Below are positions 16,627 through 22,864 of a DNA stretch of 22,864 nucleotides, in pieces. A model generated the notes under the pieces. The model was not told the DNA's origin. It did not search any database and was given only the letters and a program-made list of their open reading frames with translations. Position 1 is the stretch's first letter; every line of letters starts with the position of its first letter. The stretch lies in IMG/VR virus record IMGVR_UViG_3300020159_003558, positions 1 to 22,864 of that record; one strand, given 5' to 3'. The stretch comes from a virus. Both the position numbers and the translations under genes were made by a program.

Positions 16627-17211
16627 TTAGAGATCCTTTGTGTTATTTATACGGTCTAAGAACTCTACCATGGGCATGGTCTGCATATTTGGTACTTTTG
16701 TAAATTCTGCAATTTCAGCAGTGGTATTACCATGCACTCTAATAAAGCGTACCAGCGGAAAATCTTTGGCCACTTGCACTAGTTGTCGTGCCCAATTACC
16801 AGTAAAAGTAGGAGTTGTTGCACTTTTTTTATAAAACTCAGTGTCTGCATACACATTGTTAAAATTATTGTTTACAGGTCCCATATCAAACCCCACAAGA
16901 TAAACAGATATAGCTCCATCAAATGCAGCGATACTAGCTGCAATAGGACCAGAGCTGTAGCCATAATATTTTTGAGGTACTGGATGGGCACCGTTACCTG
17001 CTATGGGTCGTCTTGTGTAGAATCTATTTTTTGCTGGATATCCAGAATCTTGTATTCTGGTACTGATTGGACGATCTGTGCTTACTAGTACCGTGGGCGT
17101 AAAATCTCTATACAGAGCATTACAGCCGTAGACTGGCCCACAATGTCTTAAATTTTCTAAATCTACCTGTTGTCGGCTTACGCCATTGCCTAATACAAAT
17201 GCTCTACTCAT
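16627..17211 (-). CDS. Rossmann-like phage protein, DUF115/MptE-like (194 aa)
   Basis: The N-terminus MSRAFVLGNGVSRQQVDLEN has a glycine-rich LGNG turn after a beta strand. It is followed by VYGCNALYRDFTPTVLVSTD, SSGPIAASIAAFDGAISVYL with VGFDMG, and NNVYADTEFYKKS...GNW. I recall this set in a conserved hypothetical family of marine T4-like phages. It recalls DUF115 or MptE-like proteins, some of which act in surface-glycan modification. A nucleotide or nucleotide-sugar function is plausible but no catalytic residue can be assigned. The start codon directly follows the T-run of a terminator, and its G-rich ribosome binding site is that hairpin's 3' arm. The stop directly abuts the next start. 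It sits next to a glycosyltransferase and upstream of the fibres, which fits a role in modifying glycans or virion proteins, by context only. Confidence 0.7.
   Translation of the reverse strand: MSRAFVLGNGVSRQQVDLENLRHCGPVYGCNALYRDFTPTVLVSTDRPISTRIQDSGYPAKNRFYTRRPIAGNGAHPVPQKYYGYSSGPIAASIAAFDGAISVYLVGFDMGPVNNNFNNVYADTEFYKKSATTPTFTGNWARQLVQVAKDFPLVRFIRVHGNTTAEIAEFTKVPNMQTMPMVEFLDRINNTKDL
16644..16651 (-). promoter_or_regulatory. T4-type late promoter TATAAATA
   Basis: The minus strand reads CCGTATAAATAACA, a perfect match to the T4 late -10 element. It lies 17 nt before the ATG of the 936-aa fibre gene, inside the end of the 194-aa gene, with AAAGGA between box and start. Confidence 0.8.
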
Positions 17212-17243
17212 AAAAAATCCCCCCAGTAATTAGCTGAGGGGAT
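17212..17243 (-). terminator. Intrinsic terminator whose 3' arm doubles as a ribosome binding site
   Basis: On the minus strand, 17243-17217 folds as ATCCCCTCAG, loop CTAATTA, CTGGGGGGAT: nine pairs with one C/A mismatch, followed by a run of Ts down to 17212. It lies 16 nt after the stop of the 256-aa gene. The T-run ends exactly at the ATG of the 194-aa gene, and GGGGGGA in the 3' arm is that gene's only good ribosome binding site. Confidence 0.75.
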
Positions 17244-17259
17244 CCCGGTGTTAAATCAA

Positions 17260-18030
17260 TTAGGAAGTAACGTTGTCAACAATAACCACATCAACCAAGT
17301 TCTGTTGTCCAGAAACGTTGGCAGCAGCGGTTGTGCCAGACTTGATAACTGTGCCTTCGTCTGTGAAGAAGTTGGCAGAAAATCGAACATCATTTACAAC
17401 TTGATCAGCAGCGTATGTTGATCCTCCAGCCCAGTCCAACAAGAACTTGTTGGTCAACTTGCTGATTGGAGTAGCTGTAGAGTCGTTGTTGGTGTATGTG
17501 ATAGCCATCAACCCGGCTGCAGGAGTCACATCGTTGTCAAGCACACAAACACCTACAGAATTTGCTGTGCCCGATCCTGCTCCGCCAACTGAAGTTGCTG
17601 TGAAAATTGTACCTACACCATAGTTGCTAGGTGCGCCATACAAGTTCCAAGTTGTGGTTCCAACTGAAGTGATCTGATATGCTTGGCCAACCAAAAGGCT
17701 GCCATCATTGACAGCAGTAACAGAACCAACTAGATATTTGTGTGACCCTTTTTGGCGTATAATGTATCCTTGAGCAACACCAAGGCCTGTACCCGAAGGG
17801 TTGGCAATGTTAACAATTACGTCCACACGAGGATTAGTTGCACTGGGAGTGTCTGTAGCGGCTGCGCCACCTACCACACCTAGATACTGAGCATTGGTCA
17901 TATTACCAACTGAGTTTTTAACTGGATTGGTTAAACTGCCAAAGTCTGGAAAACCTAGATCGATGCCTACGCTGGCACCATCATTACCGGAACCGGTAGA
18001 TAATTTTTGAATTTTTAGAGGACGACCCAT
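17260..18030 (-). CDS. Conserved virion-type protein of T4-like phages (256 aa)
   Basis: The protein begins MGRPLKIQKLSTGSGNDGAS and has GIDLGFPDFG, NAQYLGVVGGAAATD, a QGYIIRQKGSHKYLVGSV strand pair, and near residues 112-157 the segment LLVGQAYQITSVGTTTWNLY...GTIFTAT, which ends in a Gly-rich loop. The last is a widespread beta motif of phage and host surface proteins. From memory, the N-terminal half resembles conserved proteins of unknown role in marine T4-like phages, usually taken as virion components. A strong AAGGAG site lies 9 nt before the ATG, a late-promoter-like CATAAATAC lies about 91 nt before it, and a terminator follows, so it may be expressed as a single-gene late unit at high level. 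A head decoration, fibre or collar role is possible; I cannot choose between them. Confidence 0.7.
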   Translation of the reverse strand: MGRPLKIQKLSTGSGNDGASVGIDLGFPDFGSLTNPVKNSVGNMTNAQYLGVVGGAAATDTPSATNPRVDVIVNIANPSGTGLGVAQGYIIRQKGSHKYLVGSVTAVNDGSLLVGQAYQITSVGTTTWNLYGAPSNYGVGTIFTATSVGGAGSGTANSVGVCVLDNDVTPAAGLMAITYTNNDSTATPISKLTNKFLLDWAGGSTYAADQVVNDVRFSANFFTDEGTVIKSGTTAAANVSGQQNLVDVVIVDNVTS

Positions 18031-18114
18031 TTTGATTTCTCCTTATAGAAGCCCAATGCGGGTTCTAGCCGCTACGCTGTGGGTATTAATCTCAGCATAA
18101 AACACCGTATTGTG

Positions 18115-18143
18115 TTGACAAGTATTTATGGAAAATGTAAAAT
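18115..18143 (+). promoter_or_regulatory. Host-type sigma70 promoter for the glycosyltransferase gene
   Basis: TTGACA (18115-18120, perfect -35) and TAAAAT (18138-18143, five of six for -10) are separated by exactly 17 bp. Transcription would start near 18150, about 20 nt before the ATG at 18171, with GGAG at 18155-18158 as ribosome binding site. It reads away from the minus-strand virion genes. Confidence 0.8.
18122..18130 (-). promoter_or_regulatory. Late-promoter-like box CATAAATAC
   Basis: On the minus strand this reads CATAAATAC, seven of eight matches to the T4 late element TATAAATA. It lies about 91 nt upstream of the 256-aa gene and wholly inside the 17-bp spacer of the opposing sigma70 promoter. 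Confidence 0.6.
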
Positions 18144-18170
18144 AGTACCATACTGGAGTGTAAATACCCG

Positions 18171-19319
18171 ATGGATATCAATCAAATTATAGAGCAAGGC
18201 AATCAATACCGTGCCAACAATCAGCCCGAAGCAGCTTTACAGTGCTATGCCGAGGCCATGCGCATGGATCGTAATAGTTCTGCGGCGTTCAACAACTACG
18301 GCAATGTACTACGAGAAGTAGGCGAGCCCAAAGGTGCTGTACCTTTCTTAACAAGGGCAATGCAACTTGAACCTAAAAATGTTACTGCAAAATTTAATCT
18401 AGCAATTGCATACCTGTTGGATGGCAACTACGAACAAGGCTGGCCAGCTTATGAAACTCGCTGGGACTACGAGCATTTGGCTGGAACAATGCCTCCATTT
18501 TCCCAGCCGCGTTGGAAAGGTGAGGATCTTCGAGGCAAGACTATCTTGGTAGTTGGTGAACAAGGTCATGGAGATAACATACAATTTGTACGCTTCCTGT
18601 ACAACTTACATGTGATGGGCGCTGAAATTATTTTACAAGTAACTGATGGACTTGTGCCATTGTTAAGTGCAAGTAACATCATCAAACGGGTAAGTGGATA
18701 CGACTATACTGTAACAGATTTTGATTACTGGGTACCGATCATGAGTATTCCTGGAATCATTGGTGTCACTGCCACAAACTTGCCGCGGCCAGTTAACTAT
18801 CTTAATCCTGATGCAGCTTTGCAAAAGCACTGGCAAGATTACTTTGGATCAAAGACCAAAATGCGTGTGGGATTCAGCTGGAGTGGACGGCGAGACAACT
18901 GGCTCAACAAGCACAAGGGTATGCCTTTTGAAGACATGGTTGCTATGATTCAGGCTAACCCTGAGTATGAATGGGTAAACTTTCAAGCTGATTGCACACC
19001 AGAAGAAGAAGCCAAGCTACAAGAAATTGGTGTACACTGTTTGCCAGCCAACCCCAATATGTGGGCAGATGCAGCGGCACAAATGATGCATATGGATGTG
19101 ATTGTTAGTGTTGATACTGCTGTTGCACATCTTGCTGGCAGCTTAGGGCGGCCCACCTGGATCATGTTGAACTGGTTTGCTACAGACTGGCGCTGGATGT
19201 TGAATCGTGATGACTGTATCTGGTATTCAACTGCTAGATTGTTTAGACAGCCCAAGATGGATGACTGGGCAAGTGTAACCAAAAAAGTTAGTCAGTATCT
19301 TTCATGGTTCAAAGTGTAA
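18171..19319 (+). CDS. TPR-containing glycosyltransferase, GT9/heptosyltransferase-like
   Basis: Residues 1-100 form about three tetratricopeptide repeats (for example AALQCYAEAMRMDRNSSAAF and GAVPFLTRAMQLEPKN). A GT-B-type glycosyltransferase part follows: GKTILVVGEQGHGDNIQFVR near 122-141, RVGFSWSGR at 232-240, and the conserved acceptor/donor region VSVDTAVAHLAGSLGRPTWI at 312-331. It ends with DWRWMLNRDD...WY..ARLFRQP. This layout is standard in proteobacterial 'TPR-containing glycosyltransferase' proteins and suggests acquisition from a bacterium. It should transfer a sugar in the cytoplasm; acceptor and sugar are unknown, with host surface glycan or phage virion proteins as candidates. 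It is the only plus-strand gene here, with its own sigma70 promoter and terminator, so it is probably expressed earlier than its virion neighbours. Length (382 aa) is normal and the frame looks intact. Confidence 0.87.
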   Translation: MDINQIIEQGNQYRANNQPEAALQCYAEAMRMDRNSSAAFNNYGNVLREVGEPKGAVPFLTRAMQLEPKNVTAKFNLAIAYLLDGNYEQGWPAYETRWDYEHLAGTMPPFSQPRWKGEDLRGKTILVVGEQGHGDNIQFVRFLYNLHVMGAEIILQVTDGLVPLLSASNIIKRVSGYDYTVTDFDYWVPIMSIPGIIGVTATNLPRPVNYLNPDAALQKHWQDYFGSKTKMRVGFSWSGRRDNWLNKHKGMPFEDMVAMIQANPEYEWVNFQADCTPEEEAKLQEIGVHCLPANPNMWADAAAQMMHMDVIVSVDTAVAHLAGSLGRPTWIMLNWFATDWRWMLNRDDCIWYSTARLFRQPKMDDWASVTKKVSQYLSWFKV

Positions 19320-19335
19320 ACTATAGACGCTCATT

Positions 19336-19360
19336 AAAAAACCCGCCGAAGCGGGTTTTT
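19336..19360. terminator. Bidirectional intrinsic terminator between convergent genes
   Basis: AAAAACCCGC (19337-19346), loop CGAA, and GCGGGTTTTT (19351-19360) form a perfect 10-bp stem with T-runs on both strands. Read on the minus strand the loop is C(UUCG)G, an exceptionally stable tetraloop, with six Ts following. It lies 17 nt after the glycosyltransferase stop and 20 nt after the gp23 stop, so it should end both transcripts. Confidence 0.92.
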
Positions 19361-19379
19361 CTTTGGGTGCAATCTCTGA

Positions 19380-20576
19380 TTAAGAGAAAGACAAGTTAGA
19401 TACAGCAATCTCACCAACATAGTCACCAGCATTACCAAAAGATGATGCAGTGTTTGTCAATTCGATGTAGCCATAACGTGTCATGAATGACACGACTGGT
19501 TCGAATGTTGTTGGGTCAAGAACAACACCAGAGCTCATCAACGGAATGTATGGGCAATAGAACGCAGGAGCGTCAGCTTCTGAAGAACCTTTGTAACCAA
19601 CCAATACTGGTGTAGTGTCAGCAGCATAGCTATCAACAAACACACGCATTGCGCCGTTCAATGTACCAACAAACTTGGTGTTTGTAGGAGCTTCGAATGT
19701 ACCTTCTGTAGTGCGAGCAAAAGCAGAAGTTGTTGCAGATTGCAATACTGTCAATGCAGCAGAGCTAACAACAGCGTAGTTACCAGCGCCACGACGTGTA
19801 CGTTGGGCGATCAAGTTAGCAACACGGTTGATCAAAACAGCTAGAGCAGCGTGTTCATCACCAACGAATGTAGCTGTACCTGAAACGGTAGCTTGGTTGT
19901 ATGTAAACTCAGTAGAAGCCAAGCTGCGTAGAGACAAGAGAATCTCTTGGTCAATTTCAGCTGTAATTTCTTGAGCCAATGCTGCCATGATTTCGGCTTC
20001 AACGTCGATACCATGCATAGCTTGTGCGTCTTGAGCAGATTCAAAAGTCCAACGAGCTTGCAACTTACGAGTCTTAGCTTCAACAGCTTGCTTCAAGATT
20101 TGGACGGAAATTTGCTTACCGCCGTTACCTTCCATAACTGCTGTAGAACCACCAGTGTAAGATGTAGCTGTAGCTGTGTCTCTTGGTACTGTAGAGTATG
20201 CAGTAGCAATAGTGAATGGGCTCAATGCTTCTTGACCAGCGGATACAGAAGTAGCTGCTGCTGAAGAGTCAGTCAAGCTCTGTGCGTAACGAACACGCAG
20301 AGTGTGGATTTGGCCAACTGGACCTGTCATTGGCTGAACGCCTACCAATTCGTTAGCGATAACGGTTGGCATAACACGACGGATAACTGGAAGGATAACG
20401 CGGTTCAAGGTAGCGATGTTACCTGCTGCTGTAGATCCAGCAGATGCGTTTTCTTTCAAGTACTTGCGAGTGTTCTCTAAGATAACACTCATGGAATTGC
20501 GACGGGTACCGTTCAAACCTTCGAGCAATGCTTCTTTGGTTTCGCCCCAGCGACTTTCTAACAATGGTTCTGACAT
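19380..20576 (-). CDS. 23: Major capsid protein, T4 gp23-like, short form
   Basis: This protein builds the hexamers of the capsid shell. Residues 62-96 contain LPVIRRVMPTVIANELVGVQ followed by PMTGPVGQIHTLRVR, the hallmark of gp23-type proteins. Residues 160-220 carry LKQAVEAKTRKLQARWTFES and AMHGIDVEAEI...LAQEITAEIDQEIL, the matching gp23 core. At 398 residues it is much shorter than T4 gp23 (521). The stretch between the LRVRYA and ILKQAVEAK motifs is only about 60 residues, so the T4 insertion domain seems absent or much reduced. Candidate gp21 cleavage sites of L/I-x-E type lie at E19, E34 and E42; cleavage at E42 would leave a mature N-terminus before the conserved core. AGGAG lies 6 nt before the ATG. 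It follows gp22 directly and ends at a strong terminator, as expected for an abundant protein. Confidence 0.95.
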   Translation of the reverse strand: MSEPLLESRWGETKEALLEGLNGTRRNSMSVILENTRKYLKENASAGSTAAGNIATLNRVILPVIRRVMPTVIANELVGVQPMTGPVGQIHTLRVRYAQSLTDSSAAATSVSAGQEALSPFTIATAYSTVPRDTATATSYTGGSTAVMEGNGGKQISVQILKQAVEAKTRKLQARWTFESAQDAQAMHGIDVEAEIMAALAQEITAEIDQEILLSLRSLASTEFTYNQATVSGTATFVGDEHAALAVLINRVANLIAQRTRRGAGNYAVVSSAALTVLQSATTSAFARTTEGTFEAPTNTKFVGTLNGAMRVFVDSYAADTTPVLVGYKGSSEADAPAFYCPYIPLMSSGVVLDPTTFEPVVSFMTRYGYIELTNTASSFGNAGDYVGEIAVSNLSFS

Positions 20577-20598
20577 TTAAGTCTCCTAAAAATTTAAA

Positions 20599-21693
20599 TT
20601 ACAGTCCAGCCAGACGCTTGAGGTCAATCACATTGCTGCGATCTTCTTGATCAACGTTTTGGGTAGGAACAGTCTTATCACCAGTAACTGCGGACACGGA
20701 TTCTGTGATTACTTTTGAGGCTTTCACTGAACGGTCTTCCAACACTGCTGGTAGATATTTTTCGAAGGCGTTTTTCAAACGAGGTGTTTGAACGCTCTCC
20801 AGCAAATTACGCATGACATCTTGTTTGTCCTTGTTCAAGGGAGCTAACAACATATCCATTGTGCTTTCACGCTCATTGGATTCTTTGATCATACGCAGTT
20901 CGCGTTCTTTACTCTCCACAACGACTTTCGCACGTTGTGTGAGTTTGATGGCCTCAGCCAATTGCTTGTCTTTATTTTCTAACATGCTATACAACTTGCG
21001 AACTTCGGCTTTCTCATTGAGATGAGTAGCACCAAATTCACTAGCGTATGCTTCAAAAATACGACGACCAAAATTGTTCTCACGAGCAACTTTGATATCT
21101 TCTTGCAACTGATTAAGTTCAGCCTTCAAGTGACGGCTAACAGCTTGGCTCATTTTATCAGCACTTTCGCGAACGAAACGTGACTTCAATGTTTCAAGTT
21201 TTGCACGGGCTTCACGGACTAGACGTACTTTGGTTTCCACCACATCACGCTTGTCAGCTGCGAATTCTTGGATTTCGCGGGCCAATGCATGCACCATAAA
21301 GTTCTCAAGTTTATTGAGACCTTCGGTGTGCATTTTGCGGTCTTTACGCAGTTCGCTAATTTCTTCAGCAAGTTTGGTCACTAAAAAGCTATTAAACTTT
21401 GTAGCTGACTCATTCATCTTGTGTTGAAATTTAACGCGGTCTTCAGCAAGTTGTTGCTTTTCAGCTGCAACTGCTTGGATCTCTGCGGCAAGGCCTTCTG
21501 TTACCATCTTGTCAAGGGCTTCCACCATTACTGACTTATCGTGCTCATAGCGGTGTGCGAACTCTTCACGTAGTTCTGCACGAGCTTGTTCACGAGCTTC
21601 ACTTAGCTTGGTTTCCCAGGCTTCGTTAATCTCTGTACGAGTTTCCTCGGTGATCAAGTTGCTATCTAGCAATGGTTTGATTGCATCTAACAT
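20599..21693 (-). CDS. 22: Prohead core scaffolding protein, T4 gp22-like
   Basis: This is the internal scaffold on which the capsid assembles; gp21 later degrades it. Its 364 residues are strongly charged and almost wholly alpha-helical, with long Glu/Lys/Arg/Ala heptad-like stretches from residue 20 to 300 typical of a coiled coil. ENNFGRRIFEAYASEF at 205-220 is the conserved gp22 motif. Several L-x-E sites (SMLEN, NLLES, AVLED) could serve as gp21 cleavage sites. A short conserved C-terminus reads NVIDLKRLAGL. It is longer than T4 gp22 (269 aa). It has a strong AAGGAGAA ribosome binding site, lies 13 nt after gp21 and 22 nt before gp23, in the standard T4 order. Confidence 0.92.
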   Translation of the reverse strand: MLDAIKPLLDSNLITEETRTEINEAWETKLSEAREQARAELREEFAHRYEHDKSVMVEALDKMVTEGLAAEIQAVAAEKQQLAEDRVKFQHKMNESATKFNSFLVTKLAEEISELRKDRKMHTEGLNKLENFMVHALAREIQEFAADKRDVVETKVRLVREARAKLETLKSRFVRESADKMSQAVSRHLKAELNQLQEDIKVARENNFGRRIFEAYASEFGATHLNEKAEVRKLYSMLENKDKQLAEAIKLTQRAKVVVESKERELRMIKESNERESTMDMLLAPLNKDKQDVMRNLLESVQTPRLKNAFEKYLPAVLEDRSVKASKVITESVSAVTGDKTVPTQNVDQEDRSNVIDLKRLAGL

Positions 21694-21706
21694 TAGTAGA
21701 TTCTCC

Positions 21707-22342
21707 TTAGATTTTAAGTTCTCTGATGAGTTTTACAACTTCATTCTTGAGATACTTTTGCACTTTGTTGTCTTGCCCAGCTTCTTTTGCTACTTCTAGT
21801 AATCTGTGACCGTATTTCATATTCATCATACTTTCATAGATCGCCTTTGGATAAGCGTTTGGAGCGCTAGGTTGTGCAACTACATCGATAGTGACTATTT
21901 CAAAGTCACTTACATGTCCTGTTCTATCGTCAACGTTTCCAGAACCGCGGCTTGATACACCTAACTTAACACCAGATTGCAGGAGAGTTTTAATTAACTC
22001 TCCCATTGGTGTTGGTAAGATCTTGAGCTTGCCGCAGCCTGCTTCGCCATCCATCCACATGTTTTCAACGCTGTGGCACACACGATCCAGATTGATCTTT
22101 AAATCATCTGGATGGTCAACTTCACCTAACACTGAGTTACCTTCTCGGATTTGCTCATTGATTGTGTTAACAGCTTTGCTAATTTCATGCAATGGATAGA
22201 TTCGTTCATTTGCATTGCGCTTGTTGCCTTCAATACAAATGCCCTTAAGATAGAGATTCTTACCATTGCCATCAGGACGCGATTCCTCGAGCACCTCAAT
22301 ATTGGCTTGATTAAAGGTAAGTTGTTCTCTTAGAGTTTTCAT
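21707..22342 (-). CDS. 21: Prohead maturation protease, T4 gp21-like
   Basis: This serine protease cuts scaffold, core and capsid proteins inside the prohead before DNA packaging. The 211-residue length equals T4 gp21 (212). GEVDHPDD around His77 and KLGVSSRGSG around Ser130/131 are the likely catalytic His and Ser motifs. IVTIDVVAQPSAPNAYPKAI is a conserved block of the family. The N-terminal LYLKGICIEGNKRNANERIY block is also typical. The third catalytic residue cannot be fixed by eye. A weak AAGAG site lies before the ATG, which is 6 nt after the upstream stop. The last ~35 residues are charged and helical, and may be removed by self-cleavage during activation, as in T4. Confidence 0.93.
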   Translation of the reverse strand: MKTLREQLTFNQANIEVLEESRPDGNGKNLYLKGICIEGNKRNANERIYPLHEISKAVNTINEQIREGNSVLGEVDHPDDLKINLDRVCHSVENMWMDGEAGCGKLKILPTPMGELIKTLLQSGVKLGVSSRGSGNVDDRTGHVSDFEIVTIDVVAQPSAPNAYPKAIYESMMNMKYGHRLLEVAKEAGQDNKVQKYLKNEVVKLIRELKI

Positions 22343-22348
22343 TGCTGA

Positions 22349-22864
22349 TTAGCTCTTAGCAACTGGCGATTTAGTGTTAACACCAGAGGCTTGGCCTAGG
22401 TGTGGCTTGGTAGCAGGCTTTTGGCCTTTCATGCTAGCACCAGCTTTGTTTTGGAAATCACCAATAAGGTCTTTAGTAGTGTTGCTGTATGCACTAGTAT
22501 CGTGCTTACCGCCCATTTCACCACCTGCGTGTACTGGCTTAACGCTATTGCCAATTGGGCCTTTTGCGCCTGCATTGGCTGCTACTGGGCTTTTGGAATA
22601 TGCGCCTTGCTCACTAGTAACTGGCTTTGGTGCTGCTTTTAAGCTCACAGCTTCCATCATACCCATCTCTTCTGTGTCGTCCATTTCAATAGCGTCGCCG
22701 CCTTCGTCTGGACCCATCATGTCGCCATTTCCGCCCATGTCGTCGTTGCCACCCATTAGGTCTTCAAATTCGGCCATTAACTGGTCAAGTTTGTCTTCCA
22801 AATTAAGAATGTCATCTTTGGTAGCTGCTTCGTCGCTGCCGCCCATGTCGTCGCCCATGTCGTC
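22349..22864 (-). CDS. Acidic prohead-core-type protein in the gp67/gp68 slot (partial)
   Basis: The frame remains open to the right edge, so the true N-terminus is probably outside; an internal ATG at 22858 would give 169 residues. The visible N-terminal part is acidic and rich in Asp, Gly and Met (DDMGDDMGGSDEAATKDDIL, then GGNDDMGGNGDMMGPDEGGD). One short coiled-coil-like helix, ILNLEDKLDQLMAEFEDLMG, lies between these. The C-terminal half is basic and low complexity (KAAPKPVTSEQGAYSKSPVA, TKPHLGQASGVNTKSPVAKS). In T4 the genes 67 and 68 for prohead core proteins lie just before 21, so position suggests a core or internal protein that gp21 processes. No sequence match to T4 gp67 or gp68 is evident to me. 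The assignment is by position and composition. Confidence 0.65.
   Translation of the reverse strand, partial: DDMGDDMGGSDEAATKDDILNLEDKLDQLMAEFEDLMGGNDDMGGNGDMMGPDEGGDAIEMDDTEEMGMMEAVSLKAAPKPVTSEQGAYSKSPVAANAGAKGPIGNSVKPVHAGGEMGGKHDTSAYSNTTKDLIGDFQNKAGASMKGQKPATKPHLGQASGVNTKSPVAKS

Noticed and set aside
18031-18114. Possible riboswitch or structured leader before the 256-aa gene
   Set aside because: Only short GC stems (GCGG/CCGC and GAACCC/GGGCTTC with a bulge) are visible by eye; nothing matches a known riboswitch core.
18171-19319. Assignment of the TPR protein to the O-GlcNAc transferase family (GT41)
   Set aside because: The VSVDTAVAHLAGSLGRPTWI motif is of the GT9/heptosyltransferase type. 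TPR plus a GT-B fold alone does not make it GT41.
17260-19379. tRNA genes in the gaps around the glycosyltransferase
   Set aside because: The gaps are 140 nt or less and contain no cloverleaf or TTCGA-type T-loop; they are fully used by promoters and terminators.

Overview
This window looks like part of the late (virion) region of a T4-like myovirus, probably from an aquatic bacterium. The right end carries, on the minus strand, the T4 head-assembly series: an acidic protein in the gp67/gp68 slot (partial), prohead protease gp21, scaffold gp22 and major capsid protein gp23. The gp23 core, the gp22 motif NNFGRRIFEAYASEF and the gp21 His/Ser motifs identify it. No photosystem gene, tRNA, integrase, transposase, reverse transcriptase or CRISPR array is visible, so nothing points specifically to a cyanobacterial host. 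The one bacterial-type gene, a TPR glycosyltransferase, resembles proteobacterial proteins.

Layout from right to left, following minus-strand transcription: gp67/68-like (edge-22349), gp21 (22342-21707), gp22 (21693-20599), gp23 (20576-19380), then a bidirectional terminator (19336-19360). A single plus-strand gene follows, the TPR/GT9-like glycosyltransferase (18171-19319) with its own host-type sigma70 promoter. Next on the minus strand are a conserved virion-type protein (18030-17260), a terminator, and a small Rossmann-like/DUF115-like protein (17211-16627). The remaining 16.6 kb is a fibre cluster: 936-aa fibre, 205-aa fibre module, 2247-aa giant fibre, 110-aa small structural protein, 1244-aa fibre, 130-aa anchor-like protein, and a large virion protein of at least 626 aa that runs off the left edge.

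The three large fibres are mostly one degenerate repeat of about 17 residues (type SATGNITGGNINTAGLV), interrupted by a few globular inserts. Two of them end in the same ~130-residue domain, which resembles an intramolecular chaperone; the largest does not. Exact 111-bp and 144-bp periods and a 215-bp displaced duplication suggest that the repeats grow by recombination.

Control signals fit T4-type late transcription. A perfect TATAAATA lies 17 nt before the 936-aa gene, and variants precede several other fibre genes. Three regulatory arrangements deserve attention: a late promoter lying inside the spacer of an opposing sigma70 promoter, a late-promoter-like box in the loop of a hairpin that masks a ribosome binding site, and a terminator whose 3' arm is the ribosome binding site of the next gene. 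All functional statements come from reading the sequence and remembered family features; no database search was run.
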